A stretch of 64,000 nt of DNA from contig JBBHKE010002505.1 of assembly GCA_037447655.1 (NCBI GenBank), positions 62,001 to 126,000 on the forward strand. The letters run 5' to 3'. The stretch is from Zygnema cylindricum (taxonomy: Eukaryota; Streptophyta; Zygnematophyceae; Zygnematales; Zygnemataceae). How positions within the stretch are numbered: position 1 is the first letter of the stretch; each line of letters begins with the position of its first letter. Below the pieces are notes generated by a model. That model ran no database searches, had not been told where the DNA came from, and saw nothing but the letters and a program-made list of their open reading frames with translations. Positions 15,201 to 27,168 of the stretch are shown here, piece after piece. The translations under genes and the position numbers were made by a program.

Positions 15201-18200
15201 CTTGATTAATCCATCGTCACCGACGTTCCTCGATCGATCGCTCGACGCCGACGACCCTCGATCAATCGCTCGCCGCCGACGACCCTCTATCGATCGCTCG
15301 TCGCCAAAGACCCTCGATCGATCGCTGCTGACGATCCTCGATCAATCGCCGCCAACACTCCTCGATCGATCAATTACTGCCGACAATCCTTGATCAATCG
15401 AACACCGATAACGATCCTCGATTGATTAATCGCCGTTGACGATCCTTGATCGATCGTTCGGCGCCGACGATCCTCGATCGGTTGTTCTCAGCCGATGATC
15501 CTCGATCGATCGATCGCCGCCGATGATCCTCAATCGATCAGTCGCGGCCTAGAATCCTCGATCGATCGATCGCCGCCAACTATCTTTGATCGTTCGATCA
15601 CCGCCGATGATAACCGATCAATCGATCGCCATCGACGATCCTTCATTAATCGATAACCGCACTCGCCGACGATCTCAATGAATCGATCGTCGCTGCCGCC
15701 GATGATCCTCCATTGATCGATCTCTGCCGACTATCCTTCATCGATCGATCGTCGCCGACCATCCTCGATTGATCGATCGCCGCCGACGATCCTCAATTGA
15801 TCGATCGCCGCCGACGATCCTCGATCAATCGATCGCCGTAGACGATCCTCGATCGATTGATCGCCGTTGACGATCCTCAATCGATCCATCGCCACCGATG
15901 GACCTCGATCGATCGCTCGTCGTCGACTACCCTCGATCGATTGCTCGCCGTCGACGACCCTCGATCAATCGCTCGTCGCCGATGACCCTCGATCGATCGC
16001 CGCCGACGATCGTGGATCGATCTCCGCCGACAATCCTCGATCGATCGATCGATCGCCGAAGATCCTTGATCAATTAAAGGCCGCTGACGATCCTCGATCG
16101 ATCAATCACCGTCAACAATCCTCGATCGACCGTTCGGCGCCGACAATCCTCGATCGATTGATCTTTGCCAATGATCCTTGATCAATCGATCGCCGCTTAC
16201 GATCATCGATTGATAAGTCGTCGCCGACAATCCTCGATCAATCAATCGCCGCCGACGATCCTCGATCGTTCGATCGCTGTCGATGATAATCGATCGATCG
16301 ATCGCTGCCGACGATCCTCGATCGATCGATCACCGCAGCCGCCGACAATCTCAATCGATCGATCATCGTAGCCGCCGACAATCCTCGATCGATTGTTCCC
16401 TGCTGACTATCCTTGATAGATCAATCGCCGCCGACGATCCTCGATTGATTGATCGCCGCCGACGATCCTCGATCGATCGATCGCCGCCGACAATACTCGA
16501 TCGATCGATCGCTGCCGATGATCCTTGATCGATTGTTCGCCGCGAAAGATCCTCGATCGATCGGTCGCCGCCGACGATCCTTGATCAATCGTTCGTTACG
16601 GACAATCCTCGATTGATCGTTCGCTGCCAACGATTCTTGATTAATTGATTGCCGCTGACGATCCGCGATCGATCGATCGTTGCCGACGATCTTCCCCGAT
16701 CGATCGATCGCCGTTGATGATCCTTGAACAATCGATTGCCACCGACGATCCTCTATTAATCGATCGCCGCCGACGATCCTTGATCGATAGATCGCCGCAG
16801 ACAATCCTCAATAGATCGCTCGCCGTCGACGATCCTCGATCGATCTCTAACCGTCGTCAATCCTCTATCGATCACTCGCCGCCGACGATCCTCGATCGAT
16901 AAATCCCCACCGACGACCCTCGATCGATCGATTGCCTCCATCAATTTATTGCTCGCCGCCGAAGATTTTTGATCGATCGATTCTAGCCGTCGATCCTCTA
17001 TCCATCGCGCGCCGTTGACAATCCTTTATAGATCGCTCGTCACTGACGATCCCCAATCCTCCATCATCATGTCATCGTCAATCCTCGATCGATCGCTCAC
17101 CGCGATCCTCGACCGAGCGATCGCCGACGATCCACGATCGAGCAATTGCTGTTGAGGATCCTTCATAGATCGATCGCCGCTAACAATCCTAGATCGATCG
17201 TCGCCAACTATCCTTGATCTATCACTTGCCGCTGACGATCCTCGATCAATCGATCTCCGCCGACAATTCTCAGTCAACCGACGATCTTGTGTTGATCGAT
17301 CGCCGTCGTCGATCCTCGATCGATCAATTTCCGTTGACAATCTTTGATCGATTGATCGTCCCCGTCAAATCCTCAATTAATTGATCGCCACACACGATCC
17401 TCAATTGATCGATCACCGCCAAAGATTGATCAATTGTCGTAGAAGATCCTCGATCGATTGACTGCCGTGAACGATCCTCGATCAATCCATCGCACCCGAC
17501 GTTCCTCGATTGATCGGTCGCTGCCGACGACCCTCGAACGATCGGTCGCCGCTGACGATCCTCGATCGATCGCCGCCGACGATCCTCAATCGATCGATCG
17601 CTGCCGATGATCCTTGAGCAATCGAAGGCGGCTGACGATCCTCAATTGATCGATCGACGCCGATGATCCTCGATCGATCGATCGTCCTTGACAATACTCA
17701 ACCGATCGGTTGTTGCCGATGATCCTTGATCGATCAATCACTGCCAACGATCCTCGTTCGATCGGTAGCCGCCGACGATCCTCGATCGATCAATCGCCGC
17801 TGAGGATCCTCGATCGATTGATCGCCGCTGACGATTCTTGATTGATCGATTGCCGCCGACGATCCTCGAGCGATCGATCGTTGCAGCCGCCGACGATCCT
17901 TGATGGATCGATCCCAACCGACGATACTCAATAGATCGATCGCAGTTGACAACCCTCGATTGATCAATCGGCGCCGTCGATCCTCGATCGATCGGTCGCC
18001 GCTGACAATCCTCGATGGATCAATCGGTGCTGACGATCCTCGTTCGATCGGTCGCCGCCGACGATCCTCGATCTATCGATCGCTCCTGACGATCCTCAAT
18101 CTGTTGGTCGCCGCCGACAATCCTCGATCTATCGATCTCTGCTGACAATCCTTAATCGATAGATCGCCGTGACGATCCTCGAACAACCGATTGCCGCGGA

Positions 18201-18458
18201 CCATCCTCTACTGATTGATTGCCGCCGACGATCCACGATCGCCGGTGCCGCCGACGATCCTCGAGCGATCGATCACTTTAGCTGCCGACGATCCTCGATT
18301 GATTGATCTCCGTGGACGACCCTTATTCGATCGATCGCCTTCGACGATCCTCGATCGATCGATTTCAGCCGACGATCTTGTAAAGATCGATCGTCGTCGA
18401 CGATCCTTGATCGATCGATCGCCACCAACGATACTCGATCCCTTGATTGGTGCCGACA
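6226..18458 (-). repeat. 28-bp GATC-rich satellite array, middle block
   Basis: The same 28-bp satellite as 1-4132, now inverted (reads CCTCGATCGATCGATCGCCG on the plus strand). It contains longer-range duplications: 11140-11880 recurs at about 12765-13450 and again, more diverged, at 17240-18140; 9465-9640 recurs at about 14640-14820. An aberrant monomer with a CGATCTTGGGTTGATCGATC-like sequence marks several of these copies. The array ends abruptly at the retroelement at 18459. No gene is supported inside it. Confidence 0.95.
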
Positions 18459-19168
18459 ATTCTTTAGGAAACCAATTTGACCAATCCCCACCACCTCCGA
18501 GGAACCCGAGGCCTTCTAATAGGCCTCCAAAGACGTTGGCAATGGGAAATATGCCATTTAATTCCGGGGACTGATTGTGTTTCCGATGTGGAAACACGGG
18601 GCACGATGCTCGCATGTGCCCGGATAAGTTAGCCACATGCACCCATTGCAACCAGAAGGGACATGATGTCCACCGTTGCCATGTTAAAGACCCTAATTTC
18701 TCATATCAGAATCAAATTCAGAACGGTGGAATTCCTACACGTTGTGCCAAGCCGGTCACTCCTCCTACCGAGACAGAGAAAGAGGCGCCTCCTCCTAAGA
18801 TCTCTCGCAGAGAGAGGGAAAAGGCCGAGTTACAATTCATGATGGCCGCCATGATGAAGGAACAATTTGCCGCCTTCATGAACGAAATGAAACCCAGTTC
18901 ACGGGGATGGCAAGGACAGTCGTCCACATGCCATCGTTGGCCGGCCGAATCCTCCGAGATTCTACTGTCCAACAATGAGCAGCTAGTTTTGATAAGGGCT
19001 CGCCTGATCACAATCGGGACGGTAAATTACAGAATTCGCGTATTCTACTTTCTTTTGAGAAAGTATCTCTCTCTCCTCTACAAGACACATCTTCTTTCAT
19101 ATTGGTTGAAGCTCTCACCATTTTGGATAGTACCATACATGATGCACACCGAGTCAAAGAACGACTAA
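18459..19168 (+). pseudogene. Retroelement gag fragment with two CCHC zinc knuckles
   Basis: A reading frame enters from the satellite boundary with a Pro/Arg-rich stretch (PPPPRNPRPSNRPPK), meets a TGA at 18572-18574, and continues in the same frame. Two nucleocapsid knuckles of the form C-x2-C-x4-H-x4-C follow: CFRCGNTGHDARMC and CTHCNQKGHDVHRC. Next come a linker rich in Pro, Glu and Lys and a Met/Phe-rich segment (about 18830-18890). Such knuckles bind the element's RNA during packaging. The upstream capsid part is missing because the left end is truncated against satellite. The in-frame TGA could be a decayed CGA codon. It reads as the gag of an LTR retroelement, not a host gene. Confidence 0.8.
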
Positions 19169-19275
19169 GTATTCTTTTTTGCCATGATTGATGAAGCCCC
19201 CAGGCTCTCTCCCTTTGCTAATGAGGTTCCCAAAGCCTCTCCCGTGGTTGATGAGTTTTCGCTGCAGCCGCCGCT

Positions 19276-20034
19276 TTGAAGGCGTTGTTGCTGAACCGTA
19301 GTCTTTCATTTATTCAACCGGTTACCGCGGATGAGCGCCGTGACCTTGATCCTCACATGAGTTTCTTGGACAATGCTCGAAAGTCCTTCTCCGTTAATGG
19401 TGTTGCTCCATCTCTACCTCTCATGGACACTGGAGCCAAACCCGTGATCCTCGGATCCGGATTCGCGCTCAAGCTTGGTCTGACCGCAGACAAGCTTCAA
19501 ACCACGACTACTCGGCTTCTCACTTCGGCCGGTACCACGGAGCCGGTGCTTGGAATCACCAAGGACCCGCTCATCTTTCGATTCCAAAACGGAATCGAGA
19601 GTGAGTCCGTGGTAGTTTCTGTCCAAGCATTGGTCACCAAATGCAACAACTACAAATGCTTAGTGGGACAGGATGTTATCTTCCAAATCGGTGGGGGAGT
19701 AGATATGCATGATCAAACCTTCTCTTACCGCCCCTCTAATTTTCCGGGACGTAAAATTTGCCTCCTTCTTGTCTCTACTCGCAAGTCGTTGCCCACTATG
19801 GCACATTTGGCTTCCGCTCTCCTTGCATTTTCCAGTATCGAACTTAGGGAAGACAATTACGACTCTCTTTTCGTAGAAAAGATCATTCCACGCACCCCAC
19901 CATTACGAGATAGTTTCAGTGAGCTCAGTTTTCTCATTGACTCGCATCATCTCTTGAATACCATCGACACCAAGGTCTCCCCACACATTCTCCATGTGGT
20001 GGATAGCGATACTATCGGGATGTTGAGTTTGTAG
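19276..20034 (+). CDS. Retroelement aspartic protease (retropepsin-like), no RT downstream
   Basis: An open frame of about 250 residues. Around residues 50-60 it has the retropepsin active-site signature LMDTGAKPVILG, where DTG supplies the catalytic aspartate of the homodimer that cleaves gag. Residues 60-145 fit the protease fold (a flap-like hydrophobic strand LVGQDVIFQIGGG). The C-terminal 80 residues are not recognised. The frame ends only about 165 bp before a polypurine tract and LTR, leaving no room for reverse transcriptase, RNase H or integrase. The first Met is arbitrary; the frame may be the continuation of gag after decay of the junction at 19168-19275. With gag it suggests a non-autonomous gag-protease element depending on another element's polymerase. 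Confidence 0.7.
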   Translation: MKALLLNRSLSFIQPVTADERRDLDPHMSFLDNARKSFSVNGVAPSLPLMDTGAKPVILGSGFALKLGLTADKLQTTTTRLLTSAGTTEPVLGITKDPLIFRFQNGIESESVVVSVQALVTKCNNYKCLVGQDVIFQIGGGVDMHDQTFSYRPSNFPGRKICLLLVSTRKSLPTMAHLASALLAFSSIELREDNYDSLFVEKIIPRTPPLRDSFSELSFLIDSHHLLNTIDTKVSPHILHVVDSDTIGMLSL

Positions 20035-20174
20035 AGGGTTTATACATGTACAGTTGGTGATCAAAGGTTCCACATGGAGTGTCTCTCTCCTCCATTGTCT
20101 TTCACCACAGATGACCATTGCTGCCTCCATATCTGTTCCAAGTCCTTAGCTGCGTTGACTAGCTCCTCTACAAG

Positions 20175-20193
20175 CTAAGGAGCTGGGAGGGGG
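20175..20193 (+). promoter_or_regulatory. Polypurine tract of the gag-protease element
   Basis: A purine run, AAGGAGCTGGGAGGGGGAA, lies a few bases before the TG that opens the LTR at 20200. A polypurine tract primes plus-strand DNA synthesis and marks the 3' end of the internal region, which fixes the element's orientation as plus and identifies the next block as the 3' LTR. Confidence 0.6.
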
Positions 20194-20199
20194 AATTAT

Positions 20200-21654
20200 T
20201 GGGTCCACTTCACTCTAGGGGAGTATTCTTCCCCTTCTCTCTCTGGGTCATTTCCATTTGTATTCCTTCTCATGGTGTATATATTTTTTGGCATTCCATA
20301 TTTATGTCCGTTTGCATATATGTTCGTATGCATGATTTGCTTGTTGTGATGCATGTTCGCTTGCTTGCCTCTCATGCACGACAACTGTCATGCCGCATCG
20401 TGTCGATTACTCGCTCGCACGATATCATACCGGCACGCGCGATATTGGGTGCGTGCGCAAGATGTAATGCACGCACGCGCGATATTATGAATGCACGCGC
20501 GGAATTTCTCATGCACATGCGGTATTTCTCACGCGCGCGCGGTATTTCTCACGCAAGCACGGTATTTTGCACGAATGTGCGGTATTTTGCACGCACGCAC
20601 GGAATTTCGCACGCACGCGCGATTTTATGCATGCACGCGCGATTTGATGCACGCACGTTTGATTTTTGCGTTCGCACGTGCGAGTTTTCGTCAATTCATT
20701 TGTTTATAATGTGAACGTGATTTGTGTTCACGTACAATTAAATACATACTAATTTCGTGTGCACGTTTTGTTTTTTTCGTTTCAAGGTACACGATTTTGG
20801 AGTATCGACGCGGCGCAATTTCCGGGAATATTCCGGGCGATATGTTTCATTTCGTGCGACATGTATTGTTTCGTGCGTATGCGCGCAATTTTGGGAGTAT
20901 CGACGCGCGGTATTGTTTGGCGCCGAATCGCGATTTCCGGTAGTATCGGTGACGCTTCGATACCTTTTATTCTTTTAAGTCCCGAACCCATGTAGGTTCG
21001 CGCATACATGTAGTTAGGGAGGGTTTTTATCCTCGGACGGTGGATTTTGTCAGGCGTACGGCAGACGATGTTGGCCGCCTATTGGCCAGCATCTTAAGTA
21101 GTTTCATGCATGTAAAGTAGAGTGGACGTAGGCTAATTTTTCTTAGGCCTAGCGTAGCTCCTACTTAGCCTAATTCTCAGACTTTGAGAATTTAGCTTTT
21201 GGACAAGAATTTTCTCTTATCGGCTGAGCTTCTCTTTTGCTCACTCACACCGATTGCCCGTGTGTTTTTCTTCTCCTTGCTAGCTAGCTGTAGAGGCTAG
21301 ATAGAGTAAGACTATTCTCCTTGTTTTTCTGCCCTCGTTTTTAATCCACACGGCCTAAAGCCACGTCCGGAAGGTTTCCGTCCAAGTTTGTCATTTGGTG
21401 GAAGTGTGAGATTGGAGATCGCGAGGGAGCACATATGGACCTTGCTGTGCCTTTCTCCGGCAGCTTGACAGTTTGGTTGTGTGTGTGTGTCTTGTTTGTA
21501 TTTCGGTTGGCTTGAAAGAAGTGTATTTTTGATCGGATTTGGATTCTCCCTTATTCCGGTTGGAATATTTCTTGCTTTGCTATCGTAACGAGATAACTCT
21601 TGTAGAGAATATGGTAAATACCAGAGAGCCTAGTGGCTACCTCTTGGCTTAGCA
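20200..21654 (+). repeat. 3' LTR of the gag-protease element
   Basis: Starts TGGGTCCACTTCACTC just after the polypurine tract and probably ends near GGCTTAGCA at 21654. Its first 190 bp recur at 21658-21889, which is the basis for calling it an LTR. It contains a strict 20-bp tandem repeat (20411-20670), a GGGTTTTTATCC motif (about 21020) and the block GAGCCTAGTGGCTACC near its end; versions of the last two recur in reverse orientation at 39780-40500. At about 1.45 kb it is a long LTR. The exact right border is uncertain. Confidence 0.6.
20411..20670 (+). repeat. 20-bp tandem repeat, 13 units, in the LTR
   Basis: Thirteen consecutive units of exactly 20 bp with no indel, from 20411 to 20670. 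The first half of each unit is alternating purine-pyrimidine (ACGCACGCGCG type) and the second half is ATATTATG or GGTATTTC type. Units differ by substitutions only, so the period is conserved better than the sequence. The alternating part is of the kind that can adopt Z-DNA. Confidence 0.9.
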
Positions 21655-21657
21655 TCA

Positions 21658-21889
21658 ATTATTGGGTCCACTTTATTCTACGGGAGTATTGTTCCCTTTC
21701 TCTCATTCCACTTCACTCTAGGGGAGTATTCTTCCCCCTTCTCTCTTTGGGTCATTTTCATTTTTATTCCTTCTCATGGTGTATATACTTTTTGGCATTC
21801 CATATTTATGTCCGTTTGCATATATGTTCGTATGCATGACTTTGCTGGTTGTGATGCATGTTCGCTTGCTTGCCTCTCATGCATGACAC
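21658..21889 (+). repeat. Second, truncated copy of the LTR 5' end
   Basis: Repeats the start of the LTR at 20196-20388, with an internal tandem duplication of the block CCACTTCACTCTAGGGGAGT and several substitutions. It is cut off at about 21889, where 28-bp satellite resumes. It may be the remnant of a tandem element or a second insertion. Confidence 0.7.
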
Positions 21890-24800
21890 CTCGATTGTTC
21901 GATCCCCGTCGACGATCCTCGATCGATCGATGGCCCTTGACGTTCCTCGATCGATTGATCTCCGCGGATGATCCTTGATCGATCAATCGCCGGCGACGAT
22001 CCTCGATCGACCAATCGCCGCCGACAACCTTCGATCGATCAAACGTCGACGATCCTCGATCGAGCGATCTCTGCCAACGATCCTCCATCGATCGATCGCC
22101 GCCGACGATCTTTGATCGATTGATCGCTGTTGACGATCCTCAATCGATCACTCGACATCGATGATCCTCGGTCGATCGATTGCCGTCGAGGATCCTCAAT
22201 CGGTCGCTCGCCGTTGACGATCCTCTATAGATTGCTTGTTGCTGACGATCCTCGATCGATCGCTTTTCGTCGTCAATCCTCGATCGATCGCTCGCCGCCG
22301 ACGATCCTCGATCGAGCGGTGGCTGCCGATGATCCTCGATCAATCGATCGCCGCCGACGATCATCGATTGATCGATCGCCGCCGACGATCCTCAATCGAT
22401 CCATCTCCGGCGATGATCATCGATCTATCGATCGCCGCAGACGATCCACGATCGATCGATCGCAGACGATCCTCGATCGAGTGATTGCCACCGACGATCC
22501 TTGATCGATCGATCTCCGGCTACGATCCTCGATTGATCGCTCGCGGCTAACGATCCTCGATCGATCGATCGCTGACAATCCTCAATCGAGCAAATGCTGC
22601 TAACGATCCTCGATCGATCGATCTTTGGCGATGATCCTTGATTGATCACTGGTTGTTGACGATCCTTGATCGATCGATCTCCGCTGACGGTTATCAATCG
22701 ATCGATCGCCGCTGACGATCCTTGATCGATTGATTGCCACCGACGATCTTTTATCGATTGATCGACAACGATCCTCAATCAAGCGATCGCTACAACGATT
22801 GTCGATCGATCGATCTTCGCCGACGATCCTCGATCCATTGCTCGCTGCTGACGATCCTCGATCAATCAATCGTCGTCGACGAACTTTGATCATTTAATTG
22901 TTGTCGACCATCCTCAATCAATCGTTCATCGCCGACCATCCTCGATTGATGGATCACCCCAACGATCCTCAATCGTTGGATCCCCTCGACAATCCTCCAT
23001 CGATCAACTGCCCCCAACAATTCTTGATCGATCGATCGCCGCTGACGATCCTCGATCGCTCGATCGTCGCCGACGGTTATCCGACGACTGACGATTCTAG
23101 GCCGATCAATCCCCGTCGTCGATATCGATCGATCGCTCGCCGTTGACGATCCCCGATCGATCACTCGCCGTCGACAATCCTCGATCGATCGATCGCCAGC
23201 GACGATCCTTGATCAATCGTTCGCCGTCGACGATCCTCGATCGATCGATCAATCACCATTGACGATCGTCGATCAATCGCAGCTGACGATCCTCGATCTA
23301 TCTATCGCCTTCGATGATCCTTGATCCATCGCTCGTCGCCGACTATCTTCGATCAATCACTCGCTGCCGACAATCCTTAAATAATCGATCGCCGCCGACG
23401 ACGATCTTCGATCACTCGTTCCCTGCCGAGGATCCTTGATTGATCGATCGCCGCCGACAATCCTCGATTGATCGATTGCCGTCGACGATCCTTGATCCAT
23501 CAATCGCGGTGACGATCCTCAATCCATCAAACGCAGCCGACGATCCTCGACCGATTGATCTTCGCCGACGATCCTCGGTTGATCGATCGCGGTCGACGAT
23601 CCTCGATATATCGTTCTCTGCCGATGATCCTCGATTGATCGTTCGCTGCCGACGATCTTCAAACGATTGATCGCCGCCAACAATATGCGAACGATCGATC
23701 ACCGCCCACGATCCTCAAACGATCGATCTTTGCCCACGATCCTCTATCAATCAATCGCCGCCAATGACCCTTGATCGATCGATCGCCGCCCACGATCCTC
23801 CATTGATCGCTCGCCGCCGACAATCCTTGATCCATCGCTCGCCGCCGACGATCCTCGATCGATCGCTTGCTGCCGACGATCCCCGATCGATTGCTCACCG
23901 TCGACAATCCTCGATTGATCGATCGTCGCCGACAATCCTCGATCAATCGATCGCCGTCGACGATCCGCGATCGATCGATCGCCACTGATGATCGTCGATC
24001 AATCGCCGCCGACGATCCTCGATCTATGAATCGCCTCCGAGGATCATTGATCCATTGCTCGCCGCCGACTATCCTCGATCGATTGATCGTCATCGACAAT
24101 CTTCTATCGATCGATCGTCGCCCATGATCCTCGATCAAATGCCTGCCGCCAAAGATCCTTGACCGGTCGCTCGCCGCCAACGATCCTCGATCGATCAATC
24201 GCCGCCGACGATTCTTCAACGACCGATGATCTTGGGTTGATAGATCGCCGCCGGCGATCTTTAATCGATCGATCACCGCCGACGATCCTCGATCGATCGC
24301 TCACCTCCGACGATTCTTGACCGATTGCTCGCTGTCGACGATTCCTTGATCGATCGATCACCGCCGACAATCCTCGGTCGATCGATCGTCGTTGACAATC
24401 CTCGATCGATCGCTCGCCGCTGACGATCCTTAAACGATCGATCACCGCCGATGATCTTCGATCGCTCGTTCGCCGCCGACGATCCTCGATGGATCGATTG
24501 TCGTCAACGATCCTTGATCCATCAATCGTCGGTGACGATCCTCGATCGATTGATCGCCGTTGACGATCCTCGATCGATTGATCGCCTCCGACGATCCTCG
24601 ATCGATCATTCTTTGCCGACGATCCTCGATCGATTGTTTGCCGCCGACGATCTTCGAACAATTGATCGCCGCGACGATCCTCGGACGATTGACTAGTGCC
24701 CATGATCCTCGAACGATTGATCGACGCCCACGATCCTCTATCAATCGATCGTCACCGACGATCCTCGAACAAATGATCGCCGCCCACGATCCTCGATCGA

Positions 24801-25757
24801 TCAATCGATCGCCGCTGACGATCCTCGATCAATCGATCGCCGCGGACGATCTTTGATCAATGGATCGCCGCCGACAATCGTGGATCCATCGATCGGCGCC
24901 GACGATCCTCAATCGATCCATCGCAGCCAACAAACTGCCATTGTTTGATCGTCGCCGACCATCCTCAATCGATCGTTCGTTGCCGACCATCCTCGATCGA
25001 TCGTTCGTCGCCGACCATCCTCGATTGATTGATCGCTCCGACGATACTCGATCGATCGATCGCCCTTCACGATCCTCAATTAATTGATTGCCACCGACGA
25101 TCCTCGGTAGATCGATTGCCACTAACGATCCTCGATCGATCAATCGCCGCCGAGGATTGATCGCTCGCCGCCGACGATCCTCAATCGATTGATTGCCGCC
25201 GACGATTCTCTTACGACGTACGATCTGAGTCGATCGATCGCCACCGTCGATCCTTGATCGATCAATCGCCGCCAAAAATCCTTAATCGATTGATCGTTGC
25301 CGTCGATCCTCAATTAATCGATCGCCGTAGACGATCCTCGATCGATCGATCATCGCCAACCAACTTCGATCAAACAATCACCGCCGACAATCCTAGATCG
25401 ATCGGTCGCCGCAGACGATCCTCAATCGATCGATCATCGCCGACAATCCTCGATTGATCCATCGTCGGCGACGATCCTCCATCGATCGATCGCTGCCAAC
25501 GATCCTCAATTGATTTCTCGCCGCCGACAATCCTCGATCGATTGCTCGCCGCCAACAATCATCGATCCACCGCTCGCCGCGGACAACCATCGATCGATCG
25601 CTCGCCGCGGACGATCCTCTATTGATCGCTCGCCACTGACGATCCTTGATCGATCGTTCGCCGCCAAAGATCCTCAATCGATCGCTCGCTGCCGACGATC
25701 CCCGATCTATCGCTCGCCGTTGACAATCCTCGATCGATCGATCGATCACCGCCGACG
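21890..25757 (-). repeat. 28-bp GATC-rich satellite array, right block
   Basis: Same unit and orientation as 6226-18458, so the retroelement at 18459-21889 lies inside one continuous array. Variant marker monomers recur near 24205-24260 and 25205-25270. No gene is supported. Confidence 0.93.
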
Positions 25758-27168
25758 ATCCTCGATCTCGCCGCCGCGCGGTCGATTCTCATGCTCCCCA
25801 CCACGCTGCCAATCCTCGAGCTTGCCGCTTCGAGGCCGATCCTCGAGATTGGCGCCGCGTCGCTGATCCTCGAGATCGCCCCCTCGTCGCCGATCCTCGA
25901 GCTCGCGGCCGCGCCTCGATCCTCTAGCTCGCCGCCGCGTCGCCGCACCTCGAGATTGTCGCCGCCCCGCCGATTCTCGAGATCGATCACCGCAATGATC
26001 ATCGTGATCCATCGCCGCTCTCAATCGATCAATCACCGCCGACAATCCTCGATCGATTGATCGCTGCCGTCGATCCTCAATCGATCAATTGCCGCCGACG
26101 ATCCTCGACCGATCGATTGCCACCAACCATTTTTGTTTCGATTGGTCATCGTCGATGATCCTAGATCGATCGATCGCTGCAGACAATCCTCGATCGATCA
26201 ATCGCCGCAAACGATCCCCGATCAATCCATCGCCGCCGACGATCCTCGATCGATCGATTGCTGGCGACGATCCTCGATCAGTTGATTGCTGCCGACGATC
26301 CTCAATCGATCGCTCGCAGCGGAGGATCCTCTATCCATCGCTCGCCGCTGACGATCCTCGATTGATCGCTCACCGCGGATGATCCTCGATCGATCGCTCG
26401 CCGCCGACGATCTTCGATCGATCGCTCGTCGCCGACTATCCCCAATCGATCGCTTGTCGTCGACGATCCTCGATCGATCGATCGCCGCCGACGATCCTCG
26501 ATCTCGCCGCCGCGCCGTTGATCCTCTTGCTTGCCGCTGTGCCGCCTATCCTCGAGCTCGCCGCCGCGCCGCCAATCCTCGAGAACCCCGCCGCGCTGCC
26601 GATCCTTGAGCTCGCTGCTAGGCCGCTGATCCTCGAGATTGCCCCCTTGTCGCCGCTCCTCGAGCTCACGGCCGCGCCTCTGATCCTCTAGCTCGGCGCC
26701 GTGCCGCCGCACCTCGAGATTGTCGCCGCCCCACTGATCCTCAAGATCGATCACCGCCATGATCATCATGATCGATCGCCGCGCCGATCCTCGAGCCCGC
26801 GGCCGTGCCGCCGATCCTCGAGATCGCTGCGCCGCCGATCCTCGAGCTTGTCTCGGCGCCGCCAATCCTCGAGGTCATCGCCGCACCGCCGATCCTCGAG
26901 CTCGCTGCCGTGCCGTTGATCCTTGAGATCGTCGCCGCGCCGCCGATCCTCGAGCTCGCTGCCGTGCCGTTGATCCTTGAGATCGTCGCCGCGCCGCCGA
27001 TCCTCGAGATCGCTGCCGCGCCGCTGACCTACGAGATTGTCGTCGCGTCGCCAATTCTCGAGCTCGCCGTCACGTCGCCGATCCTCGAGCTTGCCGCCGT
27101 GCCACCGATCCTCGAGCTCGCCACCGTGCCGCGATTCCTCGAGATCGCCGCCGGTGCTTGTTCCCCGT
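25758..27168 (-). repeat. 27-bp XhoI-rich satellite variant at the array edge
   Basis: The unit changes to 27 bp (roughly GCCGATCCTCGAGCTCGCCG plus seven GC-rich bases) in 25765-25985 and 26495-27168, with ordinary 28-bp units between. Most units contain CTCGAG. Since 27 is divisible by 3, one frame stays open as a 9-residue repeat of ILELAAAPP type. The 54-bp dimer at about 26893-26946 is repeated exactly at 26947-27000. Segments 25780-26000 and 26520-26790 are copies of each other. The array ends at about 27168. Confidence 0.9.

Noticed and set aside
6226-18458. Regular short repeats as a CRISPR array
   Set aside because: There are no unique spacers between repeats; units are contiguous and degenerate, and the context is eukaryotic.
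20199-20714. A 171-residue frame across the LTR
   Set aside because: It reads the 20-bp repeat, whose frame shifts with each unit; no protein family is seen.
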